Assembly: GCA_009782655.1 (NCBI GenBank)
Contig: WRIQ01000012.1
Coordinates: 1 to 12,774, forward strand
DNA from: Prolixibacteraceae bacterium
GTDB lineage: Bacteria; Bacteroidota; Bacteroidia; Bacteroidales; Prolixibacteraceae
Length of the DNA stretch: 12,774 bases
Reading direction: 5' to 3'
The notes under the pieces are model-generated. The model was not told where the DNA came from. It was given only the letters and a program-made list of their open reading frames with translations, and searched no databases. This document shows, piece by piece, positions 1 through 7,804 of this stretch. Position 1 is the first letter of the stretch. Each line of letters begins with the position of its first letter. A program made the translations under genes and the position numbers.

Positions 1-738
1 TGCCCGAACACTCCCAGAGGAGTTGCTGTTGACGTACATGGATGTCCCCTCGACAGAGACGGTGACGGTGTGCCGGATTATCTCGACGATTGTCCCGACG
101 TACCCGGCTTGAAAGAATTTAACGGCTGTCCCGACAGAGATGGCGACGGCGTACCGGATCATCTTGATGATTGTCCCGACGTACCCGGTTTGAAACAATT
201 CAACGGATGTCCCGATAGCGACGGCGACGGCGTACCGGATAACATAGACGAATGTCCTGATACCCCGAGAGGTTGCCCTGTTGACGCAAAAGGTTGTCCG
301 CTCGATTCTGACGGTGACGGCATCATCGACTGTGAAGACGACTGCCCGAGAGAACCAGGCCCGAAAGAAAACAGAGGTTGTCCCATAGGTTTGGTTGATA
401 TCAACATCTCTCCCGTATATTTCGATTTCGACAAATCAGTTCTCAAACCTGAAGGAAAAGTTGAATTGGACAAATTGGTTTCTACCTTGAATGCATCGAA
501 GCAATACGAAGTTACCGTAAATGGTTATACCTGTAATATTGGTACCGAAAGATACAACCAAGGCTTGTCCGAAAGACGCGCGCAAGAAGTTGTAAAATAT
601 CTGACTTCGAAAGGCATTAACAATGCTTACGTTGGAGCCAGAGGTTATGGTGAATCAAATCCCGCCCAACCCAATACCAGCGAAACAAACAGAAAACTCA
701 ACCGTAGAGCTGAATTTAACGTTAAAATTCAAAAATAA
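1..738 (+). CDS. OmpA-family outer-membrane protein with thrombospondin type 3 repeats (5' end outside window)
   Basis: Frame 1 is open from the first base, so the gene begins upstream; the GTG at 70 is only an internal valine. The visible 245 residues have two parts. Nucleotides 52-390 encode Asp-rich units of the DxDGDGxxD type, each with DDCP and GCP cysteine motifs, as in thrombospondin type 3 Ca-binding linkers. Nucleotides ~400-735 encode a C-terminal OmpA/MotB-like peptidoglycan-binding domain (YFDFDKSVL, then GYTCNIGTERYNQGLSERRA, then GYGESNP and NRRAEF). In this family a missing N-terminal beta-barrel usually sits in the outer membrane and the C-terminal domain anchors to peptidoglycan; that is family knowledge, because the barrel is not in the window. 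The Asp that usually follows GYT/GHT in the binding loop is Cys here (532-534), while the SERRA Arg is kept. The stop is TAA at 736, followed by a strong terminator, so this is the last gene of its transcript. Confidence 0.93.
   Translation, partial: CPNTPRGVAVDVHGCPLDRDGDGVPDYLDDCPDVPGLKEFNGCPDRDGDGVPDHLDDCPDVPGLKQFNGCPDSDGDGVPDNIDECPDTPRGCPVDAKGCPLDSDGDGIIDCEDDCPREPGPKENRGCPIGLVDINISPVYFDFDKSVLKPEGKVELDKLVSTLNASKQYEVTVNGYTCNIGTERYNQGLSERRAQEVVKYLTSKGINNAYVGARGYGESNPAQPNTSETNRKLNRRAEFNVKIQK
52..303 (+). repeat. In-gene tandem array of TSP3-type Ca-binding units, 81-bp period
   Basis: Units start at 52, 133 and 214. The first two are exactly 81 bp (27 codons) and the third is 90 bp with a different tail; a diverged fourth begins at 304. 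Comparing 70-150 with 151-231 gives about 11 base differences, of which only three change the amino acid (Tyr/His, Glu/Gln, Arg/Ser). The repeat is therefore conserved as protein, not just as recently copied DNA. Further copies probably lie upstream of the window, since residues before 52 (NTPRG..VHGCPL) resemble the tail of unit 3. Confidence 0.85.
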
Positions 739-759
739 CTGTTAATCAATTAATTATTC

Positions 760-792
760 AAAAACTCCGGCTGGAAAGCTGGAGTTTTTTTA
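760..792 (+). terminator. Rho-independent terminator after the OmpA-family gene
   Basis: The left arm at 760-772 (AAAAACTCCGGCT) pairs with the right arm at 777-789 (AGCTGGAGTTTTT) over 13 bp with a single G-U wobble. The loop is GGAA, and the right arm runs into a T tract. It lies 22 bases after the stop codon. The A-rich left arm means it could also work partly in the reverse direction. Confidence 0.88.
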
Positions 793-871
793 TTTGTATA
801 ACTTCCGCCATATCAATAAAACGGACAGGTTGGAAAGATAAGTTTTTTTGTCACCAACCGGCGCAATTTTG

Positions 872-1128
872 TTGGGTTACCTGTAAAACCCTGTGTAAAA
901 TATGAATTTATCGGTTTTCCCTCAAAAAGATGCGTGTGATAAACAGGCGCTACGTGCCTGCGTGTTTAAGCCGTGCGCTCCCCGCTGGATTTGGAAGGTT
1001 TCACACGGTTATGCGCCGCTACGCAACGCTGCATTTGGTTGTCTCGCAGATTATGAGTTATGGATTAATTTTCAATTCTCAATTAATACGAGCCTCTTCT
1101 TGATACGGGGTTTTGCAGGTGAGCCCAA
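872..1128. repeat. Segment bounded by imperfect inverted repeats (MITE-like candidate); otherwise no gene seen in 793-1147
   Basis: The left end at 872-896 reads TTGGGTTACCTGTAAAACCC and onward. The reverse complement of 1104-1128 reads TTGGGCTCACCTGCAAAACC and onward. The two align over about 25 bases with four transitions and a one-base gap. A further ACCTGTAAAA copy lies just outside the right end on the minus strand (about 1128-1137). CAATTTT occurs at 864-870 and again at 1126-1132, overlapping the right terminus, so it is not a clean target duplication. The interior can be read as a 93-codon plus-strand ORF (902-1183), but it has no recognisable domain, unusual codon use, and runs into the esterase gene; I do not call it a gene. 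Between convergent genes the repeats could simply be a large hairpin or degenerate intergenic repeat. Confidence 0.35.
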
Positions 1129-1147
1129 TTTTACAGGTTTTATTTTT

Positions 1148-2557
1148 CTACCACGAATCGGTGCGAAACGAGGATGCGGGTAAGCCTTCGGTATTAAACA
1201 AGTCGCCAACCACAAAATCGTCGAAGGCATAGCGAACAGCCACCGGATTGCTGACATATGGCGACGATAACCATACTTCTTTCCCCCAAATAACGGCTTT
1301 AGCTTGATGGAAATTTTTGTTTTCGCCGGACACTTTGAACAGTTCCAGCTCTTTTCCGTAGGATGTCAATCCATTGGGGACATTGTCGAAATAGAGTTTC
1401 ACAACACTTCCTTCAACCTTCATTTCTTTGAATACCGGGCCCGAATGAGCAAATCCTTTCTTCCCATATGTCTTTGCCAGCGCCAAATAGGCAAGTCTGT
1501 CGCCCACTGCTTTTTTGTTGGCCGGATGGATGGAATATCGTTCTCCCACATCCATGAGGCAGGCCATTCCGCCGTTTGCAATTGTCTCCGAACTTTTCTG
1601 TTGCGCTTCGCGTAAATAAGCCGAATTGAGGCCGCCGCGATAATCGTAAGGAGCAATCTGCGCATAATAAAACGAGAAATCGCCAATATTCCACTCCTTG
1701 CGCCAGTTCTCCACCAAACGAGGCATCAACTTTTCATATCTATCGGGTTCTTCGCGGTTCGATTCGCCCTGGTACCAAATGGCGCCCCTGATTCCATATC
1801 CCAACATGGGATTTATCATGGCGTTGAACAGCACTGTGGGTGTCTGTGCATTGACTCCGCTCTGCGCGTTTTTGTCGGGCAATTGCACCCAATCGAAATC
1901 CGACAAGCCATTTTCGCTAATCCATGGTTCTATTCTTGTTCCGCCCCAGCTCGAACAAATCAATCCGATGGGAACATTCAGGGCGCGATAGAGCATCTCG
2001 CCGAAGAAATATCCCGTAGCGCTAAATTCCGCAACATTTTGGGGTTCGCACTCCAGCCATACGCCTTTGAAATCGTCGCGCGGCTCCAGACTGGTTTCGC
2101 GCGTTATCGTAATAAATCTGATATTTTTCCCCGAAGAGGTAGCTATCGCTTCATTTGACCCGATAACAGGCTCGCTGTTAAAACCTTTCACCGGCATTTC
2201 CATATTAGACTGTCCTGAACAAACCCAAACTTCGCCGATAAGTACATTTTTGATAATCAGCTCTTTGCCGTCCGATAGGGATATTTCGTAAGGGCCGCCC
2301 GCCACCGGAGTTTGAACTTTCAGTTTCCAATTGCCATTGACGTCCGAGTGGGTAGTGTAACTTTTCTTATCCCACGATGTGGTAACACGCACCGATTTAT
2401 GTGGCGAAGCTTTGCCCCAGATGGCCGCTTGGGTTTGCTGCTGAAGTACCATATTATCGCCGAGAATTACCGGCAGTTTCACTTCGCTAAATACGGGAAA
2501 CGAACACAATACAAAAAGAGAAAGAAAAAATGAAAATACAATAGATCGGGTTTTCAT
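1148..2557 (-). CDS. Secreted sialate O-acetylesterase-family SGNH hydrolase
   Basis: The 469-aa product starts with a clear signal peptide: basic MKTR, a hydrophobic core, then a likely cut after PVFS (about residue 24). A beta-rich N-terminal region (25-105) precedes the SGNH/SASA esterase domain. Visible blocks are GEVWVCSGQSNMEMP with nucleophile Ser117, SSWGGTRIEPW (202-212), GAIWYQGESN (258-267) and DVGERYSIHP with His344, which fits the catalytic His. Enzymes of this family remove acetyl esters from sialic acids or other glycans in the periplasm or at the cell surface; the exact substrate cannot be read from sequence, and acetylxylan-type activity is possible. Length is within the family range. 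It stands alone, with no SusCD or glycoside hydrolase neighbour here. The ATG at 2557 fits both the signal peptide and the promoter-like box 30 bases upstream. Confidence 0.9.
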   Translation of the reverse strand: MKTRSIVFSFFLSLFVLCSFPVFSEVKLPVILGDNMVLQQQTQAAIWGKASPHKSVRVTTSWDKKSYTTHSDVNGNWKLKVQTPVAGGPYEISLSDGKELIIKNVLIGEVWVCSGQSNMEMPVKGFNSEPVIGSNEAIATSSGKNIRFITITRETSLEPRDDFKGVWLECEPQNVAEFSATGYFFGEMLYRALNVPIGLICSSWGGTRIEPWISENGLSDFDWVQLPDKNAQSGVNAQTPTVLFNAMINPMLGYGIRGAIWYQGESNREEPDRYEKLMPRLVENWRKEWNIGDFSFYYAQIAPYDYRGGLNSAYLREAQQKSSETIANGGMACLMDVGERYSIHPANKKAVGDRLAYLALAKTYGKKGFAHSGPVFKEMKVEGSVVKLYFDNVPNGLTSYGKELELFKVSGENKNFHQAKAVIWGKEVWLSSPYVSNPVAVRYAFDDFVVGDLFNTEGLPASSFRTDSW

Positions 2558-2587
2558 ATCTGTTGTTTTAGTTAATTATTATGCTCA

Positions 2588-2595
2588 CAAATATA
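2588..2595 (-). promoter_or_regulatory. Bacteroidota-type -7 box (TATATTTG) for the esterase gene
   Basis: On the minus strand TATATTTG matches the Bacteroidota consensus TAnnTTTG exactly and ends 30 bases before the ATG. No convincing TTG -33 element is visible at the usual spacing, so this is a motif match rather than a proven promoter. Confidence 0.5.
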
Positions 2596-2617
2596 ACCAT
2601 TCGAATTTATAAATTCC

Positions 2618-2923
2618 ATGAATGTCTTAACATTATGGCTAAATTATTTCTTCTTTTCAGGCATAACGACAACGTTCATCCTCCCTTTCGGTTATATTCA
2701 ACATAACACTATTCTTGTCGCAAATTTTCAACATGGACTTACAAATAAAAGAGGTCTGAAAACGTGCGGAATCGACATGCTGATAGACTCAAAAATGCTG
2801 GAAGCAGCTCGCGAAACAAGTAAAACCGCCATCGATTCGCATCTCGAAATGGGAACCAATTATAGGGTAAGAACCGAAATGGAACGCATGGAAGGAAAAG
2901 TGCATAAACGATTCAAAATCTGA
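2618..2923 (+). CDS. Doubtful short ORF, possibly the 3' remnant of a lost gene
   Basis: The frame runs 101 codons from the ATG at 2618 to the TGA at 2921. Only the latter part (from about 2765) looks coding: its codons (GAA, ATC, GCC, CGC, CTC) match the neighbouring real genes, and the peptide there is a charged, helical-looking stretch of about 50 residues (SKMLEAARETSK ... MERMEGKVHKRFKI). The first 50 codons are hydrophobic, AT-rich and lie in the divergent promoter region, so 2618 is probably not the true start; ATG 2777 would give 48 aa. I recognise no family. It may be a degenerate gene end or chance. Confidence 0.25.
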   Translation: MNVLTLWLNYFFFSGITTTFILPFGYIQHNTILVANFQHGLTNKRGLKTCGIDMLIDSKMLEAARETSKTAIDSHLEMGTNYRVRTEMERMEGKVHKRFKI

Positions 2924-3038
2924 CAGAAAAGCCCGCTGTAATAATACAAAGTACTTTTCTTCACCTTCCGACTTTTCCCTCAAAATTAAACTTAACAATT
3001 GCTTTCCCCTATAATTCAGGCCTCCAAACTTTTTTGTA

Positions 3039-3046
3039 TATCTTTG
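3039..3046 (+). promoter_or_regulatory. Bacteroidota-type -7 box (TATCTTTG) for purL
   Basis: TATCTTTG is an exact TAnnTTTG match and ends 42 bases before the chosen purL ATG (3089), which implies a short leader. It argues against use of the in-frame TTG at 3068 as the start. No TTG -33 element is seen at normal spacing, and no purine riboswitch-like fold was recognised in the leader. Confidence 0.55.
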
Positions 3047-3088
3047 CAACAGATATGTTGAAACACTTTGTTCATAAACAAATTCCGC

Positions 3089-6000
3089 ATGATACTCTTT
3101 TTCAAAACGCAGCAACAATCGATTGTCGCCGTGCAATCAACACAAAAACCCACACAAGACGCCATCCATAAATTTATCTGGCTTTTGAACGAAGCGATGC
3201 CTGTGGAAACCTCTGCAATAGACGGATGGTTTATCGGCCCGCGCAAAGAAATGATAACACCATGGAGTACTAACGCCGTGGAAATCACACAAAATATGGG
3301 TATCGAAGGCATCGTCCGCATGGAGGAATTTTTTCCCGCACAAGGGGACAATTCGCCATACGATCCCATGCTCCAATCAATATATCAAGGGCTCAATCAG
3401 GATATTTTCACCATTCTGCGACGGCCTGAGCCGATTTTGGAAATTGACGACATTGCCGCTTACAACGAAAAAGAAGGACTCGCACTCAGCCCCGAAGAAA
3501 CCGCCTACCTCGAATCGGTTTCTAAAGCCATGGGCCGAAAACTTACCGACAGCGAGGTATTCGGATTTTCACAGGTAAATTCGGAGCACTGCCGCCACAA
3601 AATATTCAACGGAATTTTCATCATCGACGGAAAAGAAAAAGAATCCACACTTTTTCAACTAATAAAGCGCACTTCGCAGGTTAACCCCAACAAAATTGTT
3701 TCGGCATACCGCGACAATTGCTCATTTGTTGCCGGCCCTGTCGTCGAGCAGTTTGCCCCGACGACGCAGGATAAGCCCGACTGGTTCGCAGTGAAAGATG
3801 TGGAAACCGTGATCTCGCTGAAAGCCGAGACCCACAATTTTCCCACCACCGTGGAGCCTTTCAACGGCGCCTCCACCGGAACAGGCGGCGAGATTCGCGA
3901 CCGCATGGCCGGCGGAAAAGGAAGTTTTCCGGTTGCCGGAACAGCGGTTTATATGACCTCCTATCCGCGAACCGAAAAAAACAGAAGCTGGGAGCAAAAA
4001 ACAGAACCCCGCAAGTGGCTATACCAAACGCCCGAAGAGATATTGATAAAAGCATCAAACGGAGCCAGCGACTTCGGAAATAAATTTGGACAACCTCTCA
4101 TTGCAGGTTCCGTTTTGACATTCGAACATTTCGAAGCGTTCAAAAAATATGGCTACGACAAAGTCATCATGCTGGCCGGCGGCATTGGTTTTGCCAACAA
4201 GCGCGACAGTCTGAAAGGCGAACCGGCAAGTGGCGACAAGATCGTCCTGCTGGGCGGCGACAATTATCGTATCGGCATGGGCGGCGGCGCTGTCTCGTCG
4301 GTGGCCACAGGAGAATACGAAAACGCTATCGAACTGAATGCCGTGCAACGCGCCAATCCCGAAATGCAAAAGAGAGTCTTCAATGCCATAAGGGCGCTGG
4401 CCGAAAGCGATGACAATACGATTCTCTCCATACACGACCACGGCGCCGGAGGCCATCTAAACTGCCTTTCGGAATTGGTGGAAAATACCGGAGGGAAAAT
4501 CGATACTCACAAACTACCTGTCGGCGATCCCACGCTTTCGCAGAAAGAGATAATTGGCAACGAATCGCAGGAACGCATGGGATTGGTCATGCATCCCAAA
4601 GATACCGCGCTGCTCAAGCGCATTGCCGACCGCGAGCGCGCCCCCATGTATATCATCGGCGAGGCTACCGGCGACATGCAGTTTACTTTCGAAAATTCGA
4701 AAACGGGAGAAAAACCCATCGACTGGCAGCTTTCGTACATGTTCGGCAAACCTCCGCGCACGGTACTGGAAGACAAAACCGAAAAAAGCGGTTTCCGCGA
4801 AATCGAATATTCGCAAACGTTGATTGAACAATACATCGAAACCGTGCTTCAATTAGAGTCAGTTGCCTGCAAAGATTGGCTCACCAACAAGGTAGACCGC
4901 TGTGTGACCGGAAGAATTGCCAAACAGCAATGCGCCGGCCCCTTGCAACTGCCGCTGAATAATGTGGGCGTCATAGCGCTTGATTATCAAGGAGAAAAAG
5001 GTATCGCCGTATCAATAGGGCATGCTCCTGTCGCTGCCATGACAGACGCTGCAAAAGGCTCTATTCTGTCTATCGCCGAATCGCTTACCAATATTGTTTG
5101 GGCGCCTCTAACCAACAAATTACGCAGCGTTTCGCTTAGCGCCAACTGGATGTGGCCTGCGAAAAACAGCGGCGAAAATGCACGCATCTACGAAGCAGTG
5201 GAAGCTGCCTCCAAATTCGCCTGCGAAACAGGCGTCAACATTCCCACGGGGAAAGATTCCATGTCGATGACGCAGAAGTATCCCGATGATGTGGTTTTTG
5301 CGCCCGGCACGGTTATCATTTCGGCGTCGGGTGAAGTCTCTGATATAAAAAAAGTTGTTGAGCCGGTTATCGACGCCAATCCCTGCAAACCGTTACTTTG
5401 GATTGACTTTTCGTTCTCGCCGCACGAATTGGGAGGAAGCGCTCTGGCGCAGGCCCTGAATTTTGTGGGCAAAGAAGCACCCACCGTTGCCGACAATCAA
5501 AAGTTCGTGCAAACATTCAATACGTTGCAGGAACTGATCGAAAAGGGACTGATAACCGCAGGACACGACATCGGCTCCGGCGGCCTGATAACCACGCTGC
5601 TCGAAATGTGCTTCGTTGATAACCTTTCTGGCCTTGACCTCGATTTGAGCAGCATCGGCGAAAAGGACATCGTTAAACTGCTGTTCAGCGAAAATCCGGG
5701 CGTTGTTGTGCAATGCGGGAACCTCACCGAAATCGAAAAAATATTGTCGGAAGAGAAACTCAATTTCAGGAGGATAGGAAAGCCAACCGCTGACCGCTCT
5801 TTTAAACTGAGAAACAACGATACCGTTATAAATCTCGACATAAACTATTTACGAGATTTATGGTTTAAAACTTCTTATCTGCTCGACCGCCGCCAAAGCG
5901 GTAAAGAAAAAGCTGCTCAACGTTTCGCGAACTATAAGAATAATGTATTGCGATTCGATTTCGGCACATTCACCGGCAAAGCCTCCGACCTCGGCATCGA

Positions 6001-6778
6001 CTTGAAACGCCGTACTCCGTCGGGCGTCAAGGCAGCCATCATCCGCGAAAAAGGCGTCAACGGCGACCGCGAAATGGCCTATATGATGTATCTGGCGGGC
6101 TTTGATGTAAAAGATGTACACATGACCGACCTCATCGCCGGACGCGAAACGCTCGAGGAAGTCAACCTGATAGTTTTTGTGGGCGGCTTTTCGAACTCCG
6201 ATGTGCTGGGTTCGGCCAAAGGTTGGGCCGGCGCTTTCCGCTACAATGTCAAAGCACGTACAGCCCTCGAAAATTTCTACAAACGCGAAGATACTTTGAG
6301 TTTGGGCGTCTGCAACGGATGCCAGCTCATGGTCGAATTAGGGCTTATCCTGCCCGACGAAAAAATCGCCCCGAAAATGGCGCACAACGATTCGCACAAA
6401 TTCGAATCGAACTTCCTGAATGTGGACATTTTACCCAATAACTCGATGATGTTGAACAACATGGCTGGAATGCGCCTCGGAGTATGGATAGCCCACGGCG
6501 AAGGGAAATTCATCCTCCCCGCCTCGGAAAACCAGTATCACATTCCGATGAAATACAGCTACGAAACCTATCCCGCCAATCCCAACGGCTCGGCATTCAA
6601 CACGGCGGCAATCTGCTCGCCCGATGGACGCCATCTGGCCATGATGCCCCATCTGGAAAGATCTTTCAAACCCTTTCATTGGGCTTTTTACCCGCAGAAC
6701 CGCAAAACCGACGAACTAACACCGTGGATGCAAGCCTTCGTCAATGCCCGTGAATGGATTAAAAAGATAAATTCATAA
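3089..6778 (+). CDS. purL: Phosphoribosylformylglycinamidine synthase, single-chain PurL (FGAM synthase)
   Basis: The 1229-aa product catalyses the fourth step of purine synthesis: FGAR + glutamine + ATP to FGAM, in the cytoplasm. It is the long fused form, with PurS-like, linker, two PurM-like synthetase and class I glutaminase parts, as in other Bacteroidota and Proteobacteria. Visible landmarks: N-terminus MILFFKTQQQSIVAVQ, linker motif NSEHCRHK (164-171), AETHNFPTTVEPFNGAS and TGGEIRD (~265), and GHDIGSGGL in the second synthetase half. The glutaminase starts around residue 979, with GVCNGCQ (nucleophile Cys1075) and PHLER (His1188, Glu1190). All three triad members are present, so the enzyme should be active. 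I chose ATG 3089 over TTG 3068 because MILFF is the usual family start and the extra seven residues are atypical. It appears monocistronic: 229 bases separate it from mazG. Confidence 0.97.
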   Translation: MILFFKTQQQSIVAVQSTQKPTQDAIHKFIWLLNEAMPVETSAIDGWFIGPRKEMITPWSTNAVEITQNMGIEGIVRMEEFFPAQGDNSPYDPMLQSIYQGLNQDIFTILRRPEPILEIDDIAAYNEKEGLALSPEETAYLESVSKAMGRKLTDSEVFGFSQVNSEHCRHKIFNGIFIIDGKEKESTLFQLIKRTSQVNPNKIVSAYRDNCSFVAGPVVEQFAPTTQDKPDWFAVKDVETVISLKAETHNFPTTVEPFNGASTGTGGEIRDRMAGGKGSFPVAGTAVYMTSYPRTEKNRSWEQKTEPRKWLYQTPEEILIKASNGASDFGNKFGQPLIAGSVLTFEHFEAFKKYGYDKVIMLAGGIGFANKRDSLKGEPASGDKIVLLGGDNYRIGMGGGAVSSVATGEYENAIELNAVQRANPEMQKRVFNAIRALAESDDNTILSIHDHGAGGHLNCLSELVENTGGKIDTHKLPVGDPTLSQKEIIGNESQERMGLVMHPKDTALLKRIADRERAPMYIIGEATGDMQFTFENSKTGEKPIDWQLSYMFGKPPRTVLEDKTEKSGFREIEYSQTLIEQYIETVLQLESVACKDWLTNKVDRCVTGRIAKQQCAGPLQLPLNNVGVIALDYQGEKGIAVSIGHAPVAAMTDAAKGSILSIAESLTNIVWAPLTNKLRSVSLSANWMWPAKNSGENARIYEAVEAASKFACETGVNIPTGKDSMSMTQKYPDDVVFAPGTVIISASGEVSDIKKVVEPVIDANPCKPLLWIDFSFSPHELGGSALAQALNFVGKEAPTVADNQKFVQTFNTLQELIEKGLITAGHDIGSGGLITTLLEMCFVDNLSGLDLDLSSIGEKDIVKLLFSENPGVVVQCGNLTEIEKILSEEKLNFRRIGKPTADRSFKLRNNDTVINLDINYLRDLWFKTSYLLDRRQSGKEKAAQRFANYKNNVLRFDFGTFTGKASDLGIDLKRRTPSGVKAAIIREKGVNGDREMAYMMYLAGFDVKDVHMTDLIAGRETLEEVNLIVFVGGFSNSDVLGSAKGWAGAFRYNVKARTALENFYKREDTLSLGVCNGCQLMVELGLILPDEKIAPKMAHNDSHKFESNFLNVDILPNNSMMLNNMAGMRLGVWIAHGEGKFILPASENQYHIPMKYSYETYPANPNGSAFNTAAICSPDGRHLAMMPHLERSFKPFHWAFYPQNRKTDELTPWMQAFVNAREWIKKINS

Positions 6779-6903
6779 TAATTTGAAACCAGACCTGTTC
6801 AAGAAGATATATAATTATGAAACAACGTATTTGGTTGGTAAAACAGATTTAATACCCAGGCCTTTTCACCATATATATAATTTTCATCTTATATCTGCAG
6901 GAA

Positions 6904-7005
6904 ATGGAGAAGAAGCCCAAAATACCGGAAAACAAATACAAAAAAAACCTTTCGGAGAAACAACAATTCATAAATAAGAAATCAATCCGCCAATTAAACA
7001 GATAA
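6904..7005 (+). CDS. Possible 33-aa basic small protein just upstream of mazG
   Basis: An ATG at 6904 opens a 33-codon frame (MEKKPKIPEN ... KSIRQLNR) ending in TAA at 7003-7005, two bases before the mazG ATG. The peptide is rich in Lys and Asn with no hydrophobic segment, so it would be soluble and basic. AGGA lies immediately before the ATG, which is too close for a normal ribosome site. The tight spacing to mazG suggests a coupled or leader ORF, but A-rich intergenic DNA gives such ORFs by chance. No family recognised. Nothing else is seen in 6779-6903 apart from a 64-codon TTG-started frame from 6783 that I do not support. Confidence 0.28.
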   Translation: MEKKPKIPENKYKKNLSEKQQFINKKSIRQLNR

Positions 7006-7007
7006 GA

Positions 7008-7781
7008 ATGAAAAACACGGAAAAAGAGTTTCAGAGGCTGCTCGACATAATGGATGAGTTGCGTACCAAATGCCCGTGGGACAAAGCGCAAACTTTGGAA
7101 TCACTGCGCAAGCTCACCATCGAAGAAACTTATGAACTGGCCGAAGCCATCCTCGAAAACGATTTGCAGGAAATAAAAAAAGAACTGGGCGATTTGATGC
7201 TGCACATTGTTTTCTACTCCAAAATAGGGTCGGAAAAAAACGCTTTCGACATGGGCGATGTGCTGAAAAGCATCAACGAGAAATTGATATACCGCCATCC
7301 GCATATTTTCGGCGATGTGGATGTTGAAACAGCACGCGACGTGGAGAGAAACTGGGAAGCGCTGAAACTCAAAGAAGAAGGACGCAACAAGAAGGTTCTT
7401 GAAGGTGTGCCATGCGCTTTGCCTGCGCTTGTCAAGGCAAACCGCATTCAGGAAAAAGCGTCGGGCGTGGGTTTCGACTGGGAACAGCGCGAACAGGTTT
7501 GGGACAAAGTGAAAGAGGAAATCTCGGAACTGAACGACGAAATCGTAAAAGGCGACACAGATAAAATGGAAGCCGAATTTGGCGACCTGTTTTTCGCCAT
7601 GGTCAACGCAGCAAGACTATACGGCATCGACCCCGAAGCGGCGCTCGAACGGACAAATCAAAAGTTTATCAAACGTTTCAACTACCTCGAAAGCCAAACC
7701 ATGGGCAAAGGAATCGACCTGAAAAAAATGAGCCTTGCAGAGATGGATAAAATTTGGGACGAAGCCAAAAAATCGGAATAA
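7008..7781 (+). CDS. mazG: Nucleoside triphosphate pyrophosphohydrolase MazG
   Basis: The 257-aa product hydrolyses NTPs/dNTPs to the monophosphate and pyrophosphate, a house-cleaning role in the cytoplasm. It has the two tandem all-alpha MazG domains of the full-length enzyme. The first carries EETYE (39-43) and ELGD (59-62), the metal-binding EExxE...ExxD pattern, followed by YRHPHIFGDV. The second has KEEISE (169-174) and EFGD (190-193). The linker ALVKANRIQEKASGVGFDW is characteristic of the family. The length matches E. coli MazG (about 263). The ATG at 7008 follows a possible small ORF by two bases, and the PAP2 gene starts 23 bases after its stop, so the two are likely co-transcribed. 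Confidence 0.95.
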   Translation: MKNTEKEFQRLLDIMDELRTKCPWDKAQTLESLRKLTIEETYELAEAILENDLQEIKKELGDLMLHIVFYSKIGSEKNAFDMGDVLKSINEKLIYRHPHIFGDVDVETARDVERNWEALKLKEEGRNKKVLEGVPCALPALVKANRIQEKASGVGFDWEQREQVWDKVKEEISELNDEIVKGDTDKMEAEFGDLFFAMVNAARLYGIDPEAALERTNQKFIKRFNYLESQTMGKGIDLKKMSLAEMDKIWDEAKKSE

Positions 7782-7804
7782 TCAAACCCATACATTATAT
7801 AATA

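Noticed and set aside
1064..1087. ATTAATT/AATTAAT inverted repeat as a terminator for the esterase gene
   Set aside because: Only 7 AT pairs with a 10-base loop and no T tract on the minus strand; too weak to call.
902..1183. 93-codon plus-strand ORF
   Set aside because: It shows no domain, codon use unlike the neighbours, sits inside the inverted-repeat segment and overlaps the 3' end of the well-supported esterase gene.
3068..3088. In-frame TTG start adding seven residues to PurL
   Set aside because: The family normally begins at MILFF (ATG 3089), and the TAnnTTTG box at 3039-3046 fits that start better.
6783..6977. 64-codon TTG-started ORF after purL
   Set aside because: AT-rich, no domain, weak start, and it overlaps in another frame the better placed 33-aa ORF.
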